Positions 47,046 through 61,000 of a stretch of DNA of 64,000 nucleotides are shown one piece after another. Numbering within the stretch: position 1 is the first letter of the stretch; the number at the start of each line of letters is the position of its first letter. The stretch covers positions 57,054,660 through 57,118,659 of the forward strand of contig CM071933.1 of NCBI GenBank assembly GCA_016081115.2, written 5' to 3'. The translations under genes and the position numbers were made by a program. Origin of the DNA: Rehmannia glutinosa (taxonomy: Eukaryota; Streptophyta; Magnoliopsida; Lamiales; Orobanchaceae). A model generated the notes under the pieces. The model was not told where the DNA came from. It did no database searches and saw only the letters and a program-made list of their open reading frames with translations.

Positions 47046-47606
47046 AGTGACACTCGACAAATCAAAGAAGAGAAATGGAACAGAAAAGGGGTGAAAAAGA
47101 GTCGAAAATGAAATCACCAAGAATCGAATCTATATCGGAAAGTCACTACACCAAGTCACCGATAGCCGAGTCACTAAGAGAATCGTGAGAAGTAGAGTTA
47201 AATCGCTAAGGGATAAGTTTGAATAACTTATGAGCAAAGTGACAAAAACGCAAATGCTTTTGACTAAGCGGGAATGTTTTAAGGAATACGTCAAAGATAA
47301 TGATGATGTGTACGGACATAAAGCCGCACACCAAGCTTATGATTGGATATAAATATTGCTTTGCATTAAATACGAGACATGAAATGCTCAATAGGCGTCA
47401 CGAAATCCAAGCCGTTGATTTCGATCACATTTCAAAACCACCCGCACGCCCTTTCATAAACCATATTTAAACCATTTTCGTCCTGTTTCTCTCTCACTTC
47501 TAAAACTGTTCATCTCTTTCTCTCAAAAGCAAAGGCAAAATACTCTCGAAACCCTATCAATCTTCAAATCATTTTCTCGAGTTTTTCCTTGATATAATCC
47601 TGAGAA
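47046..47606 (+). promoter_or_regulatory. Spacer between pol and the post-pol ORF, possible internal promoter
   Basis: No gene. TATAAATA at 47348-47355, then from 47485 a CT-rich leader-like stretch (TTTCTCTCTCACTTC) up to the ATG of the next ORF. Present in the same form in copy 2 (TATAAATA at 61465-61472). A subgenomic promoter is possible but inferred. Confidence 0.4.
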
Positions 47607-50600
47607 ATGGCACCAACTTATGACTTTACCAAGTTAGGAAAGCAAATCCACACCGCTCCACGGTGGATTTTGACGGAATGATGAAACAGGGTCCGACGAC
47701 ACCCTGGTGAAGAAAATCGCCGAGAAGTTGGAAACGCCCGGACTAAAACCGCTTTCTAACGCTAGAATATCCGATGACCTATGTGGAGGAGGTCGCACAA
47801 TTCTACGTGAATGCCGAGATTCACGATGAAGGAATCAAGTCATCTGCTCACGGAAAGCAACTATCTCTCGCCAAGGATTTGGTCAACACCGCTCACTACC
47901 GTGCCAGGGAGCATCGAGATTAACGGGTGATGTCAACCTGGCCGATGCTTGGAAAGAAATAGCCAAGCCCGACTTTGCCGATAAAATAATATACACAAAG
48001 AAAACAAGAGATCACTGGAAGGAGGATTATCACAAGTTGTTGGACATAGTTGCCAAATGTATCGACATCAAATTTGGCGGCTTTGACCAATCACAAAGGC
48101 AAAGCTGATTGTAATGGCTGCAATCATCGAAGAAAAGAAGATAAATCAAGCTGGCTGAGTTTGTCTACAAAGCAGACTCGCCGAACGTGGGAACAAGTCC
48201 TTCAAAGAAGATGGCTCATTTGGAGGATCCCTCAGGATATGGCCTAGTGATTGGCCGGCTATTGGAGGTGAAAGGAGTCCCTCTTAGACATGGGAAGGCA
48301 TTCCATGTTAACAAGAGGATGTTCGAGCAAACCTCTCCCGGCGCCGTCGAGCGAGCTTACGCCAAGAGAGCGACACCAAAGTGAGGGGAATCACCTTACC
48401 CAAGATACAAAAGCTTCCTCTCCAAATTAAGAAGAAGCGCCCCTGCACTGCTAAGAAGACTCATGCCCTGCAAAGAAAGAAAACCAAACATGCTCCCCGC
48501 CCGCAGCAGAGTCACCACCCCTGCCAAAGAAGTGTCTCCCCCCTCGCAGCAGCCGATCGAGAAGGACTCACAAATATCTTCTCCGATCGTCAAAAAGAGG
48601 AGAATCGAGAAACCAAGACGGCCAGCTCTCGAAAAAAACACCAAAGACGCCCCCCGCCGCACAAGACTCGAAGACACCGTCTCTCGAACCGTAAATCCCT
48701 CTCGTACAAACTAGGAGACGAAGACGGATTATCAAGCGCTCCGAGTGGAGAAACCAAATGAGTCACCACTCACCTAGAGCAGATACGAGATCTGAAAAAG
48801 TAGAGTCTCCGGATGTAGTTGATGAAACAGCCAAGTCTGTCAAGGCGATCAGCAGAGGCAACTCAAGACACAAACAGTTCACGCAATTAAACACAAGAAG
48901 AAATCGCCAGAGCAGATAGTGATGTAATGATCCTATCTCCACCTTACCCGGACATCCAAAATCGTCCTCGTGAGTGGAGGAAATGGAAGTTGAGTAAGTC
49001 AAGGGAACAGTTCCAACGACTGAGTTTATAGAAGAAGAAGAGAATCGCTAAATTTCCTCGATTAACTCATCGTGCTCCGGCTACGGATGAAGACAATCGC
49101 ACGGACACATCCTGCAGATCTACAAGGACAAGGAGAGAGAAAAGCAAGTCAAGAAGCCGAAGCACGTGAGAAGGCAAGCATCCGCCCTATCTCCGGCACC
49201 ACGTAACACACACATCCTCTCCTTGATGTCTTCTCTCGATGCTGATGTGGAACCGGAGAATGTCGCCGCCACGTAAGAGTTACAAATGCGCAAAGCATTG
49301 ACGAGTCCGAATCCTTCACGAGCAAAGATTGATGGAGGGACCAGGAGAGTCCTCCGAAACACACCGAAATTGATCCAATGGGAGTGGTCCAAAGAAATCG
49401 CCACGTTGTTGCCGCCACCACTTCCCGACTCACTCGGAAGAAGGCAATAAGGGACCTGGCGATGAAACCGGGACAATGGGGACCCCAAATGAGCCAACCC
49501 CTATTGAAGGTGTTTTACCACCGTCCCAACGGCCGAACATTCAAAAGAAATGTAGGGAGTTTGGAGATGAGTGACCCCATTCCAAGTCACTCACCGGGTG
49601 CGCCACGAGGGGGAAACTCCCTCCACCGCAGGTAGGTCTGAGGATGCTTGCAGATGACTCCACAAAGAATCAAGGAGGCGAAGAAGAGAAATCACAAACA
49701 CTAGAAGAACAGAAAGTTGCCATCAACGAAGCTCGAGGCGATTGAGACTGTCTCGGTGAGGTGCCAACCGCTCTGGGCTAATGACGCCGCGATGCGAATC
49801 GAGGCACGAGAAGGAATGCCGGGAGTTAACACTGGCGGGCGATGAAAGTGCAATCCATGGGGTTGAGACTCCAATGGATGCCACCGTAGAAGACCCTCGC
49901 ATACCGACACTCGTCGAAAGGGAGGACCAAGGCCTCGCCTCGCAAAGAGAGACTCGCCGGAGGTATCAAGGCCCACGGAGGTTGAGACTTCCCGGGTAAA
50001 GAGGTCAAGTAGAGAACATCCCTCCTGCTATCATCGACCCATCCGAGAAGGAGATAAGCGCACTTCATGATTCCCGGACAATCTCGATGTCACTTTTTTG
50101 GGATCGGAAAGGCGAAGAAGAAGCTGAGTCATCCCCGACAAATCCAAAAGACTTCACCGCGGATGTTCCAAGTACGAGCAAGTCGATCCTAAGACTACTC
50201 GTCAAACTTTTAACTTTGATGATGAGCCACCAATGGAAATCTCATCATCGTCCGATGACGCTTCGATAAGGCCGAGGACCGCCATCAAATGGAAAAATCA
50301 CCGAGACCAACGGTCCGTTAAGATACCGAGGCTCAAGCAAGTTCGGGTCTACTTCACAACAAAACCCAACAACCGAGATCACTCGCGCAGCCCCTCAAGC
50401 TGCGCAGCAGGTCGATTCCTCAAAGAACTCCACGCGCACCGCTCATCATCGAACAAATCCCGGTGGCGGTGATGAATCTTTCATAGAATCCTTTCCTTTT
50501 TCTCTGGAGGTACCCGACCTCCATGAAGAGTCGAGAATGAGCGCGCACGCTATCACGCACACCAGCTCCCCGTCTTTTCATCGTGCACCATTGTCCCACC

Positions 50601-52190
50601 CGCTTATGACTTTGATGTTGTATGGCCATCACCGCAATGAAGAATCAGTGAAGTTCGAGAAGTGTTCAAGGCACTTTTTTGAGGTTGAAAGGATGGAGAG
50701 GCATCGAGCCTCTTTGGACATGCGATCGACAACAGAGATGCCAACCTTACATGCCGACTTGAGAGGCATCACAGTCGAGAATAAGGGAATGGTGGCAACA
50801 AAGAAGAAACAATGCGTGTGGAACAAGTCGATTCTTCAGGACATTGTTCAACAAGTCTGCTGGTATGGAGAGCTGAAAATGCCGATGCATAAACGAAGTT
50901 GAGAGAACATATTGAGCATATGCATGAAGCTCACACTCGCCGAGATAAAGTCAGCTGCGTGAGCGAAATACAAATGATCTACAAATATTTGGAAGAACAC
51001 ATGACTAGAAAATTCAGCCTTCTCATGGCCGAGATGAAGCGATTTCAGCAGAATCCAACGCCACTCGATCCGACCGTCTTTGCATACAATGCAAAGCAGA
51101 CTTCAGCGAACTCAACCATCGAAGACTTCGAATTCATGCTTGCCAAAGATGTTCCCTGGGGTTCCTCTATCCTTTGATGATGCCAAAAAGGGGGAAGAGG
51201 AATACCTTAAAGCGCTAAAATCAAGTCGAGGAGAAAGGAGCAAATGAGAAGGAAAATCACCAAAGTCTTGAAAAAGTAAGAAAGGAAAGCTTGTTGAGGG
51301 GGAAGGGTCGACGATGTGACATTGATGATTGCACAAACCCCCAACAAGGTCCTCACACAAATGACATTATAAGCGAAGAACTCCCCGTGACTCGCCACTC
51401 CAACACTGTTGTATCCATGGTCGATAAGAGAAAAACTATTGAAGCGAGGGATGAAGGAAGTGGAAGGAAGAATGGATGCCAGGGTTATGAACATCTTGAA
51501 AGAACATGGAGGCATTCCAAGAGAGAGAGACACTTATGCCATCTCGGATGTCGGGACAGAGCCACGATCAATTGATGAATTTAAAACGCTCGAACTGGGG
51601 GATACTTTGCAAATATGTCTATGGCTCAAGCTTGGGACTTGTATCGGGAAAGGGTCTCTCACGTTATGTGAAGAAGGCGACAGCAACAGACTCACGGCAT
51701 CACTCTGGTCACTACGCCGGTCACTCACCGGGAAAGAAAGACCCCAAAGACAAAGATACGCCCGCAGGTAGAGGAAGAAGCGATGAGTGGAGGAAGAAGC
51801 TTGCACCTGGCCTCGCCCAAAACATTGAATACGTGGATCCAGGAAAGAAAGGAGGGATCTACTGGGCCGGGCTTGACCAAGTAGCGAATTTGCGAGTGGC
51901 TAAAACTAACGCCGAGTATGCAAAAAGAATAGAAGAAAAAACAAGAGACAAACTCAGGCTATGGGAGGAGAGACAGAAAGAATAAGAAGAGATGAAGTCG
52001 CCAGAAAGCATATGAAAAGAAAAAGAAGGCAAATGACGGTGACGAGAAAAAAGAGAAGAAGAGAAGAAGATCTTGATCAAGATGAAAGAAGAGACAAAGG
52101 AGATGAAGAGTTGTTGTCCAACCCTTCGTGTATTTTATTATGTAAATACATACAATGTAAGTCTTCTGTAATAAAGCTATAAATTCTTTA
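47607..52190 (+). pseudogene. Post-pol (envelope-position) ORF, copy 1, frame-broken
   Basis: ATG 47607 begins MAPTYDFTKLGKQIH. Early region includes DLCGGG/VEEVAQFYVNAEIHDEG (clearer in copy 2), DAWKEIAKPDF and GYGLVIGRLLEVKGVPLRHG, vaguely like the plant transposon domain seen in the nested element's second ORF. The middle (48.4-50.5 kb) is Pro/Lys/Glu-rich and low complexity. The C-terminal third repeats in plus orientation what is at 36.4-39.9 kb: EHIEHMHEAHT (50899-), RMDARVMNILKEHGGIPRER (about 51455), KKGGIYWAGLDQVANLRVA (about 51845). No open frame longer than about 160 residues remains. Function unknown; frame breaks largely at CAG/CTG. Confidence 0.7.
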
Positions 52191-52225
52191 TTTTTTTTTG
52201 TGAAGACATATATGTGCTCTTTAGC
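52191..52225 (+). other. Breakpoint zone: truncated 3' UTR joined to inverted ORF sequence
   Basis: Plus-strand 3' UTR (like the minus element's 36620-36510 read in reverse) stops after GTGCTCTTTAGC. From 52226 the sequence equals that from 38095 onward. The two share only AAA at the join. Confidence 0.7.
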
Positions 52226-54035
52226 AAATAATGCCTTGAACACCTCGCGAACTTCAGCTGTTTCTTCCGTTGCAGCTGATGGCCACGCAGCGTCAAAGTC
52301 ATAGTCAGCGGGAACGATGGTACCTGATGGAATGACAGGAGCTGGTCTATGAAAGCGCGCGAGTTCGTTCTCTGACTCTTCAGGGAGGTCGGGTACCTCC
52401 AGGGAGAAAGGAAATGATTCTACAAAGGAATCATCACCGCCAACTGGGATTTGTTCAATAATGAGCGGTGCGCGTGAAGTTCCTTTTGGAGTCAAACCTA
52501 CTGCAGCTTGGGGAGCCTGCGCAGTGGACTCTGTTTCAGCTGGGGTCTTTTGTGAAGTGGACCCGACTTTTGCGAGCCTCAACACTGTCTCAACAGCTTC
52601 GTTGGTCTCAGCTGGTTTCTCCAATCGAGTAGACTGGTCCTCGGCATTATCAGAAGCATCATTGGACGATGATGAGATTTCCATTGGTGGCTCATCATCA
52701 AAATTAAAGGTTTGACGAGTAGTCTTGGGATCAGACTTGCTCGTGCTTGGAACATCCGCAGCTGAGTCTTTTGGATCTATCACGGGGGATGACTCAATTT
52801 CTTCGTCGCCTTCTGATCCCAGAAAAGTTACATCAGGATTATCCTGGGAATCATGAAGTGCACTTATCTCCTTTTCTGATGGATCAATGATAGCAGGAGA
52901 GATGTTCTCTACTTCAGCTGCGTTACCCCGGGAAGTCTCAACCTCCCGTTGGCCTTCATTACCTCCCGCAGTCTCAACTGCAGCGAGGCCTTGGACCTCC
53001 CTTTCGACAGTGTCACTGTCTTAGGGTCTTCTGTGGTGGCATCCATTGGAGTCTCAACTCCATGGATTGCACTTTCATCGCCTGCAGTGTTAACTCCCGG
53101 GTTGTTCCGTCTCGTGCCTCGACCGCATCGCCAGCGTCATTAGCCCTCGTAGCGATTGGCACCTCACCGAGACAGTCTCAACTCGTCTGAGCTTCGTTGA
53201 TGGCAACTTGATGTTCATCTTGTGTCAGACTTTCTCCACTTCGCCTCCTAGATTCGTTGTGAGTCATCTGCAAGATCCTCCGACCTTGCTACAGTGGAGG
53301 GAGTTTCCCCCTCAGCTGGCGCACCAGCTGAGGGACTTGGAATGGGATCACTCGTCTCCAAACTCCCGGCTGTATTTACTGAGTGTTCAGCCGTTGGGGC
53401 AGGTGGTAAAACACCTTCAATAGGGGTTGGCTCGACTGGGGTCCCCACTATCCCAGTTTCATCGCCAACTTCCTTATTTCCTTCTTCAGATTGAACTGGG
53501 GAAGTGGTAGCAGCGACAACGGTGGCGATTTGCTGAAGCACTCCCATTGGATCGATTTCCAGCTGTGTTTTGGAGGACTCTCCTGGTCCCTCCATCATGC
53601 TCTTCTCATGAAGAATCCTGGATTCATGCATTGCTTGCTGCAATTGCAACTCTTCTGTAGCAGCAGCAGGGTCCAAATCGTCATCACTTTCTGATAGAAT
53701 ATCAAAGTGAGAATGTGTATGTTCTATGGTCCAGTGAGAGGGCAGATGTTGGCCTTCTCTCGTGCCTCAGCTTCCTCTGCCAGTCTCTCCTTCTCCTTAT
53801 CCTTGAAGATCTGCAGGATATCTTTGCAGTTTTCTTCATCCAGAGCTGGGATCACAGGGCTCACCAAGGAAGTTCAGCAGAGTTCCTCTTCTTCTTCGAT
53901 GAACTCGGGCCGTTGGAACTGTTCCCTGGATCGACCCAACTTCCACGTCCTCCACTCTCGCAGACGATTTTGGATGTCTGGATAAAGTGGGGATAGGATC
54001 ACCGCATCACTATCATCTCCATCAGCTTCCTCTTG
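52226..54035 (-). pseudogene. Post-pol ORF fragment, minus strand, copy 2
   Basis: Minus-strand fragment with two long open stretches: 52783 to about 52228 (Ser/Thr/Glu/Ala-rich, for instance FNFDDEPPMEISSSSNDASD) and 53676-53248 (MDPAAATEELQLQQAMHESR, then a Pro/Thr-rich part). Between them one or more frame changes near 52990-53220. It lacks both ends of the ORF. On the left it is fused to the plus-strand 3' UTR, on the right to a plus-strand LTR. Confidence 0.75.
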
Positions 54036-55574
54036 TGTTAGGAATTTTATTGTTTAGATTTTGATGAATGCCATGTAAAACTTAGAATAGAAAGTTGGCA
54101 CCCCAATTCTTGTTGTAAAATGCATTGCAATAAATAGAGTGCTGCCGAGTTAAGTCGCCACGCCCTAACATGCAAGAAGACAATCAAGACTTGAAGGAAG
54201 ACTCACGTGCGAGACAAATGAGTATGGCAAAGAAGAGTAGACAGAACTCTCTCGAGAAGCGGTGAGATGCAACAGTGGAGCATCACCAAGTCAACTCAAT
54301 AGAAGCCAAGTCTCAAGTTGAAGTGACAAAGAGTCATCCATGATTGGAAGGCGACTCTAAGTCACCTGGGAAAGCAAGGAAATGCGATCAAGTCGAGATA
54401 ATCAGAAAAGAACCGTTGCACGAAATCAAGAGATTTACTTAAACAAGTAATATCTCCATACCACCTTTCTCGAGTGCTCGGTCCCGAAGCGTGCAAAAGG
54501 AATGAACCAATGGGAAGCACTACACCGTGTCGAACTCGAAAAGGTGAAAGAACAATTCATACGAGGAAATGGAAATTCCAAGAACTCGCAACAAGACAAG
54601 CCAACGATCGCAAAGTGACTTTCAAAAATAAGCCTATCTCTTCAACGGGCAAATTTTTGAAAGTTCACTATAAAAGGCCGAGGAGTTTGTTTGAGAAGAA
54701 TGATGACACACATGTGAGATATACAAGCATATTAGAAAAACTAAAATATTCTCAATCCTCAAGCCTACATTACGAAGAACATCAATCCAACACTCACCCG
54801 TGAAGGAAAGATAACTTCAACCAGTTGAAGAGGAAAATATCGAAAACAAGGGGTCTACATTCCAGGGAAGGATTGTAGGAAGGTTCAAGGTCAACCAAGT
54901 CTTAAGCTTTTGGAGGGCTTCGTGATCAAATCCAAAGAGCTTGAGCAAGTGAGTCAGTAGTAGCAAGGCAAAACTGCCCTGTGAAGAAGCCGAGTCGCAT
55001 CGTTGAGAAGCCACCGAGTGATCAAGGCGTCTCGGATCGAGTCCCTAAGGATCAAGTCGGCCGTGATCAAGACTTGTATCCGGACTCATTACCACTTTGT
55101 AAACTGATCATTACTTAGTGGATTCCTCCAGGAGTTGGAGAAGAGAGGAGTAGAAGAATTACCCCATCTTCGAACCTCTATAAAAATTTTATTGTGTCAT
55201 TTACTTTTCAAAGACTTTAATTCTTGCATTCTTAATCGCTTATATCTCACGATAAATTTGCTATCCACTTGATAATTCATAAGTACTAAATCAAGCTCTA
55301 AAATCTTGCTTAATCAAACTTAAGGGTGTTAAGTCTTCCAAAAAAACAAAACCACGGTTGAGTCAAATTATAGCCAACAATCGAGTTATTCCATCAACGG
55401 CTCGGTTGAGTCTGCATTGAGAGATTAACTCTACTTGAGTGACTAATTCGACTGTCTATCAAGGACACAAACAGTAGAATCAACTCTGTATATTTAAAAG
55501 GACTAAATCGAAAATTTGGTAAGGTTTATTCAACCCCCCTTCTAAACCTTACTATTACACCCTTGGGACCTACA
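54036..55574 (+). repeat. LTR of plus-strand SIRE-like copia, copy 2
   Basis: 1539 bp, same ends as the LTR at 39896, again preceded by TCTTG. Small deletions at CAG/CTG sites differ from those of copy 1. Confidence 0.92.
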
Positions 55575-55701
55575 AGTGGTATCGGAGCGGTTGGTTCATT
55601 GAACCCTCCGCACCGGTTCTTGAACTAGATCTCCAAACTTTTCAAAGTCCGCTTTAGTACTTAAACCTTCAAAACTCTTTTTATCATTAAAAGTTATTAT
55701 C

Positions 55702-58020
55702 ATGGAAGCAAATTTGACACGCATTCCTATGTTCACTATTGAAGAATTTGATGATTGGAAAATTCGTATGCGAGCTCATCTATCAAAGATTACATGATGA
55801 AATGTGGATAGTGATAGAAGATGGGCCTCTGCAAATATTAAAGGTGAACACAATCAGATGAAGAGTTGCGGTGAAGGAGAAAGAAGATCTTTGCTCCCGG
55901 ACCATGGTTGAAAAACCAAGAACTCGAGTGGACAAATGATGACAGAAAAAGATACAACCTGGACAATGTAGCCAAGGACATCCTTTACAAAACCTTAGAC
56001 AAAGCCATGTTCAACAAAGTCAAATCATGCAAAACGGCTAAGGAAATGCAGGACAAGTGACATTGATTTGTGAAGGCTCGGAGCAAATCAAAGAAAACAA
56101 ATTGTCGATGATCGTCTGAAATTTGAGAACTTCAAAATGATCTCGGGAAAAACCTGGATCAACTGGATGCTCGGTTCACGTAAATCACAAATGAGCTATG
56201 CACTTGGAAAGGAATATACACAGAAGAAATGTGTATGAAGATCCTAAAAAGTCTTCCCAAATTTGAATGGGAAATGAAGGTCATGGCACCGAGACATTCC
56301 ATGGACCTATCAAAGACATCCAACCATGAACTATTCTCGGACCTCAAAGCCTACGAGTTTGAGCCGAGAAGAAAAGACCAGGAAGAGACAAATTGTACCC
56401 AAAACAACTCGCTCTAATTGTTAAAGATGGGAAGAGAGCCGAGGTCAAAGAAGTCATTGACCCGGAAGAAATAGCCCGATGGTTAAAAGGTTCAACAAGT
56501 TCTTCAATAAGAACTACAAAAGAGGAAGGGTGAATCTTCCGTAAGACACTCGACTCCTCCAAATCAAGGGAAGACAGGCCAACCAAGAGAACAAATCATC
56601 AAAAAGTTGAGTATCAAAGGGCGACAACTCAAGAATGGAAAGAGTCGATCAAAAAGTGAATATCTATGTTGGAACTGTAGACAACCAGGTCACTATGCCA
56701 TTGATCGCTCATATCCTGTAGTCAACAAGTACAGAGGATGAAGAAGAAAGAAAGGTCTTGAGAGAAAGAAGACAAGAAAAGAAAAAGGCAATGATGGTGC
56801 AGAGATCTTTGAGACAACCAAGTCAAGAGAGACAAATGATTCGAGAGAGCGGTGAAGCGACTACTCAAGTGACTCGAAGAAGAAGCCCTGATTTGCTTGA
56901 TGGCCAAGGAACAAGATCAACCTCGACCAAGAAGATGAGGTACAATCTAACTCATCAAACTCGGACACCGATGATAGTGATCAGACACACACACTTCATC
57001 ACCCACTGATCTTTATGATTCATTAGGAAAAATGATGAAAGATTTTGAACACATTAAATCCTCACACACACTATTGAATAGGAAAACAGTCTACTCAAAA
57101 GTCAAAACTCAAAGCTGACTAAGGAGCTGAGTACTCTAAGTCAAATAGCTGATGAGAATAAAAGTTTAAAGGCTGAAAATGCTAAATTAATAAAGCAGAA
57201 ATTGCTGCTATAGAAAAGAGGAGAATGACCTCAAGAATGTTATTGCCTCATTCACTAAGGCATCTAAATCATTGGATGATCTTATTATGAGTCAAAGAGA
57301 ATGTGGAGACAAGACAGGCCTAGGATTTAATTCCTCTGTGCTATGTCAAACCTCAAGAGTAATTTTGGAAAAAGGATCTTCAAGTCATGAAGAGTCTGAA
57401 AAATCCAAAACTCTAAATGTTGCACACACATTCACTCCAAAGCACAATAATAAGCAAACTGGCCTTGGTTATAAAGGAAAAGGAAAACAACCGATTGAGT
57501 GCGCCAAAGGACATCTCGAGAAAAGATTCACCGAGTCCTCAAAGAAACTCCAAACAAAAATACTCAGTAAAGAAGAAGCGAGCTACCAAAACCCCCAGAA
57601 AATCCATAAAAGAAATACAAATGATGGGAATGGTAGAAAATATCCAAGCCAAGTGATTGGAATAATGTGAACTATCGGATAGACTTATGGAATATAAGCC
57701 CAAATGGCAAAGGCCTAGAACTCAAGAAAGGCCATTGCAAAAGTATAAGAGCTTTAATCGGCACACATATGCACCTAGGCACTACACTCAAAAACACCAC
57801 AATTACCTGGAAGGCAATTGCTAAAACACATATGCGGACATACGGACAAAAGAGACAATTTGTATGAACCTAGAATCCCCAAGCAATTTGCCAGGATTAA
57901 TTATGATTATGGCACGATAGATGGCAACCTCTTAGAGTCAAATCATTTGGCTATAGGTTGGTTGGATCATCTTACAATTCTAACCCCTCGGACCCGCATA
58001 AGTATGGGTACCTAAAACTT
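55702..58020 (+). pseudogene. Copia gag, copy 2, frame-broken
   Basis: ATG 55702, same beginning as copy 1. UBN2-type region around 56240-56340 (EWEMKVMAPRHSMDLSKTS); zinc knuckle CWNCRQPGHYAIDRS readable at about 56668-56715; C-terminal KTGLGFNSSVLCQTS from about 57310. Confidence 0.75.
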
Positions 58021-58039
58021 AATTTCCTTGATTGCGAGT

Positions 58040-61000
58040 TCAAGGAATAGTGAGTGCCAAGGAACCTGGTACATGGATAGTGGTCACATTCCCGGACATA
58101 TGACAGAAATAAGAAAAATCTGTCAAAATTCAAGGAAGTTAAAGGAGCAAAAGTCATATTTGGAGGAAATGAAGCTCCTGGTGAAATAAGAGGCATTGGA
58201 TCCATCAAGAGGAATGGATTAGAGATCACGAGATGTTGCATATGTTGAAGGACTCAACTTCAATTTACTAAGCATCGATCAACTCGTGACAAGGGCTACA
58301 ATGTTGGATTCAACATGGGTATATGCCAAATCAAAGATATTGAATCAAATGAAGTGGTGCTGCAAGGATGTAGACAGAAGAATATGTATGTCGTGGATTG
58401 GTCAACTGCAACACCCGATGCACATTTACTAGCGAAGAGCACACAAATTGAATCAAGTTGGTTGTGGCACAAAAAGCCGAGTCACCCGAACTTCAAAACG
58501 ATTAACAAACTTTCAAGAAGTCATCTTGTGGAAGGACTTCCAGACTCAGTATACAAGAAGGAGAGTATATGTGACGCATGTCAGAAGGGAAAACAAATCA
58601 AGTCGTCATTCGAAGAAAAGACGTGCCCATCCTCAACAAGAATATTGCATCTGCTTCATATGGATCTATTTGGCCCAGTGGAACCTGCCAAAGATAAGTG
58701 GAAAGAAATACACCTTGGTGGTAGTAGATGACTACTCAAGATATACATGGACAATATTCATGTGTAAGAAGAAAAAACTCTACAAAAACTACCACAGCTG
58801 ATGAAAAGGATTCAAAACGAGAAGAGTCAAACCATTATCAAAATAAGATCGGACAGGAACCGAGTTTGTCAATGGAATAATAACTCGATTGTATTGAGAA
58901 TGGTATTGGTCATGAACTATCGGCAAGGGACTCCACAAATGAGAATGGAGTTGCGAAAGAAGAAATAGAACCCTCAAAGAAGCAAAGAAGGACCATGTTA
59001 GTCAAGCGAGTTACCAAAAAGATTTTGGGGTGAAGCAATCAACACACTTGCTACACTCAAAACAGATGTATGATAAATAGACAAAATGACAAAAGACCCC
59101 TATGAGATCCGGATCGGAAGAAAACCAAATGTTGCATATTTCGAAATATTTGGATGCAAATGCTTCATCCACAACAATGGCAAAGCCAATCTAAAGGCTT
59201 TTGATGCTAAAGTCGATGAAGGTATCTTCTTAGGATACTCAAATGAAAGCAAAGCCTACGAGAATACTCAACAAAAGGACTATGGTTGCGAAGAATCCAT
59301 TCATGTGGTATTTGATGAGCCAAATATAAATGGAGAAGACATTGAAGAGTCACCGATAAGTTTGAATTATCCAACCGCATGCTGAGAGAGTCCCTATCTT
59401 TGAAGTTGAAGCCGGAATTATCAATTCGAAGAAGATGAGATAGTTGAATCTCAAAAACAAATGAAAATTTGCGGCTAAGTGATTACGAGAGAGAGCCGAC
59501 CACAAACCACAAATACAAGTCGATCAATCCAGCTAACTTACTCCAACTGATGTAAGATGGCCGAGAGACCATCCACGAACTTGTAATTGGAGATATAAGA
59601 GAAGGTGTCAAAACAAGATCGAACTCAACAAGAAGCCATGTTCACATGCTTCATCTCGCAAATAGAGCCCAAAGATGTGTCACAAGCATTGGACGACACA
59701 CATTGGATTCAAGCTATGCAAGAAGAGTGAATCGGTTTGAGAGAAATAAAGTATGGGAATTAGTGCAAAGACCCACATCAAAATGTTATTGGAACCAAAT
59801 GGGTGTTCGAAATAAGATGAACGAGAAAGGTTCGTGGTAAGAAACAAAGCAAGACTAGTAGCCAAAGGATATTGCCAAGAAGAAGGGATAGATTTTGATG
59901 AAACATTTGCCCCTGTAGCAAGATTGGAAGCTATAAGGATGTTTCTTGCCTATGCGACTCACAAGAATTTCATTGTATATCGATGGATGTAAAAAGTGCA
60001 TTCCTAAATGGTTTATTGGAAGAAGAAGTGTATGTTGAACAACCTCCAGGATTTGAGCGAGAAGACTCTTGGAGATAAGGTATACAAACTCAAGAAAGCC
60101 CTGTATGGATTGAAGCAGGCACCCGAGCATGGTATGATACCTTGTCACAATTCCTAATCGAAAAAGGATTCACAAAAGGAAAAGTAGATAGAACACTTTT
60201 CGTAATTCAAGACAAGAAGAGTATTCTACTTGTTCAAATATATGTTGATGACATCATCTTTGGATCCACAAACAAAGAGTCTGTGTGAAAAGTTTTCAAA
60301 CCTCATGCAAAGTAAATTTGAAATGAGCATGATGGGAGAGTGACATTCTTCCTTGGACTCCAAGTGAAACAGTGAAGGATGGAACCTTCATAAGTCAAAC
60401 AAAATACACCGAGATTTAATGAAGAAGTTTGGTATGGAGGAGAAGTCTTCGTAAAAATACCAATGAACACATCGACCAAAATGGACATGGATGCGGATGG
60501 TAAGCACAGTAGATCAAACAAGATACGAGCACTTATTGGATCATTGCTCTATCTCACAAAGCAAGCGGGCGACATCACCTTTGTTGTAGGTGTATGTGCA
60601 AGATTTCAATCTGCTCCAAAAGAGAGCCATATGACAAAGACCAAGAGAATATTGAGATACTTGAAAGGAAGCCAAGAAGTAGGGCTATGGTATCCAAAGG
60701 AAGGTGGATTCAAGCTAATTGGCTATTGATTTCTCGACTATCTTTGGATGCAGAGTGGACAGAAGAGCACTTCAGGCACATGTCAAATGCTAGGAAACAG
60801 TGATTTCCTGGTTTAGCAAGAAGCAAAACTCAATAGCCACCTCTACAAAATGCGGAATACATAGTCATGGGCAAACAGTGCCCAAGTCCTATGGATGAGA
60901 CAACAAATGAGAGACTATGAAGTTGAAGAAAAAGAAATTCCAATCATGTGTGATAACACAAGTGCAATTGCAATCACTCAAAATCTGTGTTGCACTCAAG

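Larger units (their letters stand above)
38095..52225. repeat. Direct duplication of about 14.1 kb, copy 1
   Basis: The segment from AAATAATGCCTTGAACACC at 38095 recurs at 52226, offset about 14131 (14140 at the LTR start because of indels). Copy 1 contains inverted post-pol ORF, LTR, gag, pol and post-pol ORF; the copy from 52226 follows the same order to the window end. Confidence 0.85.
39896..52225 (+). mobile_element. SIRE/Maximus-like copia, plus strand, copy 1 (no 3' LTR)
   Basis: Order: LTR, PBS, gag, protease, integrase, RT, RNase H, long post-pol ORF and part of the 3' UTR. It breaks off at about 52225, before the polypurine tract and 3' LTR, and is replaced there by inverted post-pol ORF sequence. 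Copia order plus a long extra ORF after pol, long LTRs and a TGGTATC-type PBS fit SIRE/Maximus. All genes are frame-broken, largely at CAG/CTG sites. Confidence 0.85.

Noticed and set aside
47607..52190. True retroviral-type envelope gene
   Set aside because: Position matches the env-like ORF of SIRE elements, but no signal peptide, fusion peptide or transmembrane helix is visible and the frame is too broken to judge.
52100..52783. Long minus-strand ORF of 274 residues taken as one protein
   Set aside because: Its C-terminal third reads across the breakpoint at 52225 into antisense of the plus-strand element, so it is a chimera.
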